DNA from: an uncultured euryarchaeote
GTDB taxonomy: Archaea > Thermoplasmatota > Poseidoniia > Poseidoniales > Thalassarchaeaceae
Direction of reading: 5' to 3'
DNA length: 6,639 nt
Assembly (NCBI GenBank): GCA_937901365.1
Contig: CALCEF010000237.1
Location: forward strand, 1-6,639
The notes under the pieces are model-generated. The model worked only from the letters and a program-made list of their open reading frames with translations, was not told where the DNA came from and ran no database searches. Below, piece by piece: positions 1 through 5,927 of this stretch. Numbering within the stretch: the stretch's first letter is position 1; each line of letters opens with the position of its first letter. The position numbers and the translations under genes are program-made.

Positions 1-3000
1 GTGCCCCAATCTGGTGTGGGTTCATTTCTTCCACCGCGCAATAGCACCGCACCCAGAACGCCGGCAATGACGACTAGGAAGACCAAAGCGGCAATTCCAC
101 CGATTACCATGACACTAATGCCACCGGACTGACTTTCCTCTTCATCTCCTGTCTGCTCGTTTTCTTCTCCTTCATCTGTTTCCCCTGTTGGGTCTTCAGA
201 GCCTGGTTCTTGAATTGCGAGATAAGAAACCGTATCCGACTCATAGTCGAATCCATCAGTACCGATTGCTGTAACGATGATCTTTACTTCATCGAAATTG
301 GCCAATCCATTTCCTGAACTTGGTGAAGCTGTGAACGTGTGTCCAATTTGCAGGGCTGAAGAATCGATTGATTCGATTCCTTGCTCATAGCAAATTCCAG
401 TTTGTGTGTTACAAATTTGCCATTCTGCTTCGATGTTGGTCAATTCAGTATCACTCAATTGCACGAGGAAGAAAGTCGGTTCTTTTCCAAAGAACATGTC
501 TGTAACTGCAATGTCCAAATCACCATTGCTACCATCATTGCTCCAAACCAACGGTACACTGTCGACGACTGTGACCATGAGATTCCACTGGCCGGTGTCT
601 CCGTGAGAATCGCTTGCTGATAGTTGAATCAGGAACTGACCTGGTGCGCTGTATGTAGCTGTAAGTGTGTTCGAAATTGGGTTGTATTGAACCATACCAT
701 CGTTGGATGTAACGGACGCCCAAATCTCGGCATCATCATCATCAACGTCCGTCAGGCGGGTTGAAAGATCCAATTCCAGAGGTGTATCTACCTGAACCAT
801 GAGATTGTCCAAACCGGTTGCGTCAAAGCGTGGAGCGTCGTTGATGTTCTCAACATGAACGTGCACTTGCGTCTCACTGAGTTGTCCATCTGTGTCGGTT
901 GCACGGACTGTGACCACAACACTTCCATGAGCGTCATCATCAATTGCGGTCATCATGAGTCCGGTCGGCCAAATTTCAGCGTCGAGAATATTTGCTGGTT
1001 CGACTGAGACAATCGCTAATGAAAGATCCATTACACTCGATGGATTTCCATTCGTATCGGTGTCGGTGAGGAACTGCGTCAATCCGAGTTGAGCACTACC
1101 GCCTTCATCATAGGATTGTGCAGGAATACTGGACCAACGGGGCTGACCATTTTCGATGACATTGAAGAGGAGAGTGCCTGTGTTTTGGTCCTCTCCATCA
1201 TTGATAGTGATACCAATACCCTGTGTCATTGGATTGCCCATGTTGTCCCATTGCATGGTTGCGAAGTTGACCTCTATTTCTCCAGCCGAGGCGTGCCATG
1301 CGATGAATGCAGGGTGCTGACTGGTAATGACCAGATTACCCAATGGGGTCTCTGCATCACAAACCAATCCAGCCAATGATACACGCTCATTGGTCTCGAC
1401 CTTGACGGTTGGTAGACCAGGGAATGTTGGACAGGTGCCTGGTGCGTTTTCGGGATTGTTTGGATCGATTACCTGTGGTAGGCCATTCATCAGACTGAAG
1501 GCTGCGTTGGCGACCTTCCAATCACCGACTTGGCCGCGGGCGTCTGTAAGCCGGGCGCGAACGTCATAATCTCCACTGGCTGCTGTGTTAACGGGTTCAA
1601 CTGTGAACACGTAGCGCTCATACTGAGTGCCTGGGGCGGTTAGACTCGTTGGTGCATCGACCCAATCAGAACTCCATGAACTGGTACCTGTTGGTGTAAC
1701 TTCGAACTCCGCGGTCATGGTCGACATTGTGTCGACACCATCTCGTGGATTTCCAGTGACATCGAAGTCTAGAGAACCTCCGCGTGGAATTGCAATATCT
1801 CCGTCAGCCATCGGTGTGTCTGTAGATGGTGTGAAGTCGTGCTCGATGTAGCTCATCTGAACATTGTTTGCTCCATTACCGTCACCGGTTAGGCCGGTGA
1901 TTTGAGCTTTGAATCCGGTTAGACCATTTGCAACGTTAACGATGCTTGATGTGTCAAATGTTGTGCTGAATGTCTGAGTGTTCGTTGAACCTGCTGCATT
2001 CGATAGTGTGTTGAGTGCTGTTTGGTCAAAGCACTGGTTGTCATAGCACATTTGGATGGTCCCGCCATCTGAATATGTGTCGGCCCCTGCGTTGCGGACT
2101 GTCACTTCAAGATCGAGTGTGTCGCCTGTCATGAAGCCGGGTGCGCCATCTTGGTTGTCAACAGTAAAACTGACCACTGAGATGTCGATTGGAGGTTGCA
2201 TTGTGCCATCTGCTGCGGCATATACATCCTCTTGGAAGCTGCTTGTGCTCCAGTCGCTGAACAGGGCTGCTACGACGTTCATGTTGCTAGCGCCTTGTGC
2301 CACCAAATTGTTGGGGACCGTCCATGTTGTCGATGAGGAGCCAGCGGCGAGATTGATGGTTTCGAATCCTGTTCCGCCACCCACGCTGCCACTGTTGCTG
2401 GCGTATCCACCATTGTTGAGTAGCCAAGCTTCCCAGCAGTTGTGACCCTTGCTACCATCGGAATAAGCGTGAGAGTGGCAAACCTTCTCGGTCACCGCTG
2501 CATACAATTTGATGGATGATGCAGGGGTTCCTGAACCGATGTATGCTGCTGTAATGGTGACGTCAGATGTTCCATCTCCATTGTCACTCTGCCCAACATT
2601 GACTGAGTAATCAGCAGCAGTGGAGTGCATGTTACCACCGCTTGAGATGTACTGATCCCAACAGGTATTGGAACCGCAGCCGGTGTTTAGGGTGGCATCG
2701 CCGAAGGAAGTCTTCGGTGCTCCCCCGGTCTCCTGCAGATGGCTCACACCGTAGATTGGTGCGATGTTTCCAGATTCTGCATCTGCCGTATTACCGTAGG
2801 ATGCACTGTGGTAAGAGATGTAGACATAGTTGTCAGGTAGGCTGTTCTTGGCCTGATTGTGTGCAGGGCTGCCGTAAGCATAGCAGTAACCACAATTGTC
2901 AGAAGTGATGTACTGTGCAAACACCGTGTGACCTGGGTTGGTCGGTGCGGCAAGGGGTTCTGCGAGTTCCAGCAGTTCTCGATCTTCATTTTCTTTTTCG

Positions 3001-3080
3001 CTGAAGTCCAATGCACCATTCATGGTCATCAAAACCATGATGGTAGCAATCATCAGAGTATTCACATAGCGTGTGCTCAT
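1..3080 (-). CDS. Secreted, membrane-anchored thioredoxin-like/Ig-cadherin-repeat surface protein (C-terminus truncated by window edge)
   Basis: From the ATG at 3080, 1026 codons stay open to the window edge with no stop; AGGAGG lies 4 bases upstream. I see, in order: a signal peptide (hydrophobic residues 8-20, cleavage near 21-24); a thioredoxin-like domain (about 47-145) with CGYC at 63-66 and a possible cis-Pro at 122 in GGAPKTSF; a beta domain (155-292) that with it resembles Omp28-type proteins; a CARDB-like module (296-418); an Ig-like module (419-532); cadherin-like modules (533-753, closing with NINDAPRF at 745-752); an Ig-like module (754-840) with DVDDDD at 778-783; a last beta domain (841-957); an acidic linker (958-985); a membrane helix (987-1014) and basic RGGR. 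It should sit outside the cell, anchored by the C-terminal helix. The Asp-rich loops suggest calcium binding. Function is unknown; extracellular thiol chemistry or adhesion are inferences. Modules are assigned by eye. Confidence 0.9.
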   Translation of the reverse strand, partial: MSTRYVNTLMIATIMVLMTMNGALDFSEKENEDRELLELAEPLAAPTNPGHTVFAQYITSDNCGYCYAYGSPAHNQAKNSLPDNYVYISYHSASYGNTADAESGNIAPIYGVSHLQETGGAPKTSFGDATLNTGCGSNTCWDQYISSGGNMHSTAADYSVNVGQSDNGDGTSDVTITAAYIGSGTPASSIKLYAAVTEKVCHSHAYSDGSKGHNCWEAWLLNNGGYASNSGSVGGGTGFETINLAAGSSSTTWTVPNNLVAQGASNMNVVAALFSDWSTSSFQEDVYAAADGTMQPPIDISVVSFTVDNQDGAPGFMTGDTLDLEVTVRNAGADTYSDGGTIQMCYDNQCFDQTALNTLSNAAGSTNTQTFSTTFDTSSIVNVANGLTGFKAQITGLTGDGNGANNVQMSYIEHDFTPSTDTPMADGDIAIPRGGSLDFDVTGNPRDGVDTMSTMTAEFEVTPTGTSSWSSDWVDAPTSLTAPGTQYERYVFTVEPVNTAASGDYDVRARLTDARGQVGDWKVANAAFSLMNGLPQVIDPNNPENAPGTCPTFPGLPTVKVETNERVSLAGLVCDAETPLGNLVITSQHPAFIAWHASAGEIEVNFATMQWDNMGNPMTQGIGITINDGEDQNTGTLLFNVIENGQPRWSSIPAQSYDEGGSAQLGLTQFLTDTDTNGNPSSVMDLSLAIVSVEPANILDAEIWPTGLMMTAIDDDAHGSVVVTVRATDTDGQLSETQVHVHVENINDAPRFDATGLDNLMVQVDTPLELDLSTRLTDVDDDDAEIWASVTSNDGMVQYNPISNTLTATYSAPGQFLIQLSASDSHGDTGQWNLMVTVVDSVPLVWSNDGSNGDLDIAVTDMFFGKEPTFFLVQLSDTELTNIEAEWQICNTQTGICYEQGIESIDSSALQIGHTFTASPSSGNGLANFDEVKIIVTAIGTDGFDYESDTVSYLAIQEPGSEDPTGETDEGEENEQTGDEEESQSGGISVMVIGGIAALVFLVVIAGVLGAVLLRGGRNEPTPDWG
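39..122 (-). other. C-terminal transmembrane helix of the surface protein
   Basis: Residues 987-1014 are an uninterrupted run of Gly, Ile, Val, Ala, Leu, Phe and Met with no charge. They follow a Glu/Asp-rich linker (958-985) and precede Arg-Gly-Gly-Arg (1015-1018). This is a classical stop-transfer anchor. It places the modules N-terminal to it outside the cell and a short tail inside. The tail (NEPTPDWG...) continues beyond the window. Confidence 0.88.
3009..3080 (-). other. Signal peptide coding segment of the surface protein
   Basis: Residues 1-24 form a short N-region with one Arg (position 4), then an uncharged hydrophobic core from about Thr8 to Met20 rich in Met, Ile, Leu and Val, then Asn-Gly-Ala-Leu. 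The following residues (Asp25 onward) are strongly charged. This is the layout of a Sec signal peptide. The exact cleavage site is uncertain because there is no clean Ala-X-Ala. Residue 23 (Ala) is the most likely -1 position. Confidence 0.75.
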
Positions 3081-3083
3081 GGT

Positions 3084-3100
3084 TCCTCCTGTAAGGAGGA
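3084..3100 (-). promoter_or_regulatory. Perfect 7-base inverted repeat covering the ribosome binding site of the surface-protein gene
   Basis: On the minus strand the sequence reads TCCTCCT-TAC-AGGAGGA, then ACC, then the ATG. The two 7-base arms are exact reverse complements with a 3-base loop. The downstream arm contains the Shine-Dalgarno sequence (AGGAGG, 3085-3090), and the upstream arm is itself anti-Shine-Dalgarno-like. If transcription starts upstream of 3100, the hairpin would hide the ribosome binding site. The repeat is seen directly; a regulatory role is inferred. The symmetry could also serve as a DNA operator, or be chance in a purine-rich RBS. Confidence 0.5.
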
Positions 3101-3103
3101 CCC

Positions 3104-3112
3104 TATTAATAA
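3104..3112 (-). promoter_or_regulatory. Candidate TATA box for the surface-protein gene
   Basis: The minus strand reads TTATTAATA here, the most AT-rich stretch between the divergent genes apart from an A-tract at 3154-3160. Its centre is about 28 bases upstream of the ATG at 3080. In archaea the TATA box centre is usually about 25-27 bases before the transcription start, so the transcript would start almost at the ATG. The same bases could be read as a bacterial -10 element (TATTAA), but I see no convincing -35. No experimental support is available. Confidence 0.4.
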
Positions 3113-3165
3113 CACCCATCTTGGGTCATAACGTGAAAACCCGCAAATTTGGCAAAAAAAGGGGT

Positions 3166-3173
3166 GAAAATAA
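3166..3173 (+). promoter_or_regulatory. Weak candidate TATA box for aceE
   Basis: GAAAATAA follows a purine-rich run (A-tract and GGGG at 3154-3164) that could act as a BRE-like element. If used as an archaeal TATA box, it predicts a transcription start near 3192-3197 and a leader of about 60 bases before the aceE ATG, long enough to include its Shine-Dalgarno sequence. This is pattern matching in a short AT-rich stretch. The AAATTT at 3145-3150 is an alternative. Confidence 0.22.
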
Positions 3174-3243
3174 GGTCAGTAGACCGATTGGAAGAGGTTG
3201 CCTTCAGCGATTGGTTCAAGTCCAACCATTCAGCCCAACAACT

Positions 3244-3249
3244 GAGGAG
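3244..3249 (+). promoter_or_regulatory. Ribosome binding site of aceE
   Basis: GAGGAG ends 8 bases before the ATG at 3258, a normal Shine-Dalgarno spacing, and supports that start codon. The N-terminus it gives (acidic, with a PDPDEEETEEW segment at residues 11-21) aligns with the start region of known AceE proteins, so neither a much longer nor a shorter start is needed. Confidence 0.7.
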
Positions 3250-3257
3250 ACTGTAGT

Positions 3258-5927
3258 ATGGTCGATGATGGCTATCGGAGCGCCCTTCCTGACCCTGATG
3301 AAGAGGAAACGGAAGAATGGCGAGAATCGATTCTCTCCGTCGAGGAAAATCTAGGCCCTGCTCGCGCCAGATACCTATTGCAAGAAACCGTAACTGCAGC
3401 GAATTCAGTCGGCGTTCCACTCGGTGAGTTGACCCAAACTGCTTACGTCAATACAATCCACCCAGAAGATCAGGCAAACTATCCTGGAAACCTACAGATG
3501 GAAGAAAAAATTCTCAACGTCATTCGCTGGAATGCAATGATGATGGTCACTCGTGGAAACAAATACTTCGAAGGAATCGGGGGTCACATCTCAACCTACG
3601 CGAGTACCTCACACCTTTGGGAGGTTGGATTGAACCATTTCTTCAAAGGAAAGGATGGCGATGGAAATGGGGACCACGTCTACTGGCAAGGACATGCGAG
3701 TCCTGGTCTGTACGCTCGGGCATGGATGGAAGGACGAATGGATGAAGCAAGAATGGAAAACTTTCGCCAAGAGGCCTTCAGTGAAGGATTGTCATCATAT
3801 CCTCACCCGCGCCTAATGCCCGATTATTGGGAATATCCCTGCGTTAGCATGGGGCTTGGAGCAATGACTGCGATTCGTCAAGCTCGTTTCAATCGCTATC
3901 TACACAATCGAGATTTGGTTGATACTTCAGAAAGTACCACTTGGTATTTCATGGGAGATGGGGAATCTGATGAACCTGAATCACTCTCCGAATTGACACT
4001 TGCGTCACGAGAAAAATTGGACAATATTGTGATGGTAATCAACTGCAATTTGCAAAGATTGGATGGACCGGTTAGAGGTAATAGCAAGATTGTCCAAGAA
4101 CTTGCAGCCAGATTTACAGGAGCTGGTTGGAATGTCATCAAATGCCTTTGGGGTTCTTCTTGGGATGATTTGTTTGCCAAAGACATCAACGGTATTTTGG
4201 CCGCGCGTCTAGAAGCCCTTGCAGATGGTGATGAACAGAGGATTATGACGGCTGACGGAGCTACGATTCGTTCTGATCTGTTCAACACGCCAGAACTTGC
4301 CTCGATGGTATCACACCTCTCCGATTCAGATTTGGAGGATTTGACCAATGATGTCGGTGGGCATGATCCCGTCAAGATTTACGCTGCATATTCAGCCGCA
4401 AGAGAGCACAAAGGAAGGCCAACTGTAGTACTGGCACGGACCATCAAAGGTTGGGGATTGGGTCCTTCGTTTGCGGGAAGAAATTCCACGCATGGGAAAA
4501 AGAAAGCCGACCAAGAAGTGCTGCAATTCATGCGTGACGATATGGGGTTGTCATTTGGGGATGGGGAACTTGAGAAATTACCCTACCTACAACCAACGAA
4601 TTTCCCCGATGAGGTCGACTATCTGCTTGAACAGCGTCAGAAATTGGGTGGGTTTTTGCCTGAAAGGCGCGACCATAAGATGGAACTCACAACACCGGAT
4701 GATGATGCGTATGCTGAATTTGATGACGGGACAAAAGGCAGCCTTGAAGTTAGCACTACGATGGTCTTTGTGCGATTGATGCGGAGTTTGATGAAAGCGG
4801 ATGGTTTTGGAAAACATGTTGTCCCAATCGTTCCCGATGAAGCCAGAACATTCGGTATGGATCCACTGTTCAGCGAATTTGGAATCTATGCGCCAGAGGG
4901 ACAATTGTACAAACCTGTTGACCATTCTGTTTTGATGAAATACAAAGAGAGTAAGAGTGGTCAAATTCTCGAAGAGGGGATTAACGAAGCTGGTGCAATG
5001 TCGACATTTATTGCCAGTGGGACATCATATTCAACTCAAGTTTGCGCCACGATTCCATTCTACATCTACTACTCGATGTTCGGATTCCAGCGTGTTGCCG
5101 ATTTGATTTGGTCAGCGGCGGATAGTCGTGCGAGAGGGTTCCTCATCGGGGCGACTGCTGGTCGAACCACACTCAATGGTGAAGGTTTGCAACACCAAGA
5201 TGGGCACTCACATCTGATGGCGATGACCAACCCTGCAGTACGCGCTTGGGATCCGGCGTATGCTTACGAATTGGCGACGATTATCAAGCACGGAATTGAG
5301 GAGATGTGCAACGAACAAAAGGACGTGATCCACTACATTACTGTCTACAATGAAAATCACCCAATGCCGGCCAAGCCATCTGGTGCTGATGAAGGAATTC
5401 TGCGGGGCCTCTACCGGTTGAGTGGAGGCGATGGTGCTGATGCCAGATTACTCGGTTCCGGACCGATTATGCTCCAAGTTGAAAGAGCGGCTGAAATGCT
5501 GTCTGAACGCGGTGTTTCTTGCGAAATTTGGTCGGTCACCTCCTATGGTGAACTTCGGCGTGATGCTGCTGAAAGTGAGCGCTGGAATCGACTTCATCCC
5601 AGTGAGGATGAGCGCTCATCATGGGTCGCAGACCATTTGGACGATAGCGTAGGTACAACCGTTGCAGTGAGCGACAATATGATGGCGGTACCAGACTTGA
5701 TTCGACAATGGGTCGGCGGAGATTATGTCGTCCTAGGTACCGATGGTTTTGGACGCTCAGATACGCGTGAGGCACTTCGAAGATTCTTCGAAATCGATGC
5801 TGAGCACATCGTACTCGCAACTCTTTCTTCATTGGTTCGTCGAGGGAAGATTGAAAGCAAAATCTATGATGATGCCGTCAACGATTTTGGCGTTGCATTT
5901 GAGCGTGATGATATCACTTCGATTTAG
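3258..5927 (+). CDS. aceE: Pyruvate dehydrogenase E1 component, homodimeric (AceE) type
   Basis: Thiamine-diphosphate-dependent E1 (EC 1.2.4.1) decarboxylates pyruvate and acetylates the lipoyl group of E2, feeding acetyl-CoA synthesis in the cytoplasm. The 889-residue length matches the family (E. coli 887), and similarity runs end to end. Visible features: acidic E2-binding-like N-terminus (1-30); GGHISTY with His110; QGHASPG with His146; SSYPHPRLMP (179-188); ThDP/Mg motif GDGESDEPE (233-241) through NCNLQRLDG (262-270); TIKGWG with Lys397; mobile-loop THGKKK with His412; PDEARTFGM (526-534); GINEAG with catalytic Glu577; QHQDGHSH (645-652); GTDGFGRSD (827-835). All expected active-site residues appear present. 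Several stretches look closer to actinobacterial than enterobacterial AceE as I recall them, e.g. GPARARYL, GGHISTYAS and GATAGRTTL. It is flanked by opposite-strand genes, so is probably transcribed alone; no E2 or E3 gene is visible. The GAGGAG 8 bases upstream supports the start. Confidence 0.97.
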   Translation: MVDDGYRSALPDPDEEETEEWRESILSVEENLGPARARYLLQETVTAANSVGVPLGELTQTAYVNTIHPEDQANYPGNLQMEEKILNVIRWNAMMMVTRGNKYFEGIGGHISTYASTSHLWEVGLNHFFKGKDGDGNGDHVYWQGHASPGLYARAWMEGRMDEARMENFRQEAFSEGLSSYPHPRLMPDYWEYPCVSMGLGAMTAIRQARFNRYLHNRDLVDTSESTTWYFMGDGESDEPESLSELTLASREKLDNIVMVINCNLQRLDGPVRGNSKIVQELAARFTGAGWNVIKCLWGSSWDDLFAKDINGILAARLEALADGDEQRIMTADGATIRSDLFNTPELASMVSHLSDSDLEDLTNDVGGHDPVKIYAAYSAAREHKGRPTVVLARTIKGWGLGPSFAGRNSTHGKKKADQEVLQFMRDDMGLSFGDGELEKLPYLQPTNFPDEVDYLLEQRQKLGGFLPERRDHKMELTTPDDDAYAEFDDGTKGSLEVSTTMVFVRLMRSLMKADGFGKHVVPIVPDEARTFGMDPLFSEFGIYAPEGQLYKPVDHSVLMKYKESKSGQILEEGINEAGAMSTFIASGTSYSTQVCATIPFYIYYSMFGFQRVADLIWSAADSRARGFLIGATAGRTTLNGEGLQHQDGHSHLMAMTNPAVRAWDPAYAYELATIIKHGIEEMCNEQKDVIHYITVYNENHPMPAKPSGADEGILRGLYRLSGGDGADARLLGSGPIMLQVERAAEMLSERGVSCEIWSVTSYGELRRDAAESERWNRLHPSEDERSSWVADHLDDSVGTTVAVSDNMMAVPDLIRQWVGGDYVVLGTDGFGRSDTREALRRFFEIDAEHIVLATLSSLVRRGKIESKIYDDAVNDFGVAFERDDITSI
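5914..5927. other. 14-base tail-to-tail overlap of aceE and the deacetylase gene
   Basis: The aceE stop (TAG, 5925-5927) lies inside the last codons of the minus-strand gene, whose stop (TGA) is at 5914-5916. The two 3' ends share 14 bases, so no intergenic space is left for separate terminators. Any transcript end for either gene must fall inside the other gene's coding sequence. Confidence 0.85.

Larger units (their letters stand above)
3081..3257. other. Divergent intergenic region between the surface-protein gene and aceE
   Basis: These 177 bases separate two start codons that point away from each other, so the region must hold promoters for both unless transcription enters from elsewhere. 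It contains the RBS-covering inverted repeat (3084-3100), a TATA-like box for the minus gene (3104-3112), an A-tract (3154-3160), a weak TATA-like box for aceE (3166-3173) and the aceE ribosome binding site (3244-3249). No open reading frame of its own and no RNA gene was recognised. Confidence 0.7.

Noticed and set aside
721..770. Tandem ATC/GAT triplets near 731-743, as a possible simple-sequence repeat.
   Set aside because: They encode the run of aspartates DVDDDD in a cadherin-like module. They are explained by protein function and are too short to call a repeat element.
381..2908. Several plus-strand open frames (for example 1089..1379, 2056..2445 and 2642..2908) opposite the surface-protein gene.
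   Set aside because: They have no recognisable motifs, no good ribosome binding sites and compositions expected of antisense shadows. The minus-strand frame is continuous across all of them with coherent domains.
3206..3230. tRNA T-arm-like sequence: GGTTCAAGTCC with a short TTGG/CCAA stem around a 7-base loop, preceded by a D-arm-like GATTGGAAGAGG.
   Set aside because: I could not build an acceptor stem or an anticodon stem around it. Only about 15 bases separate the two arms, and the stem is just 4 pairs. A tRNA or a tRNA-derived attachment site is not supported.
3896..4964. Minus-strand open frames at 3896..4375 and 4587..4964 within aceE.
   Set aside because: They are antisense to a protein with intact family motifs throughout. 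Their translations are low in recognisable structure and look like codon shadows.
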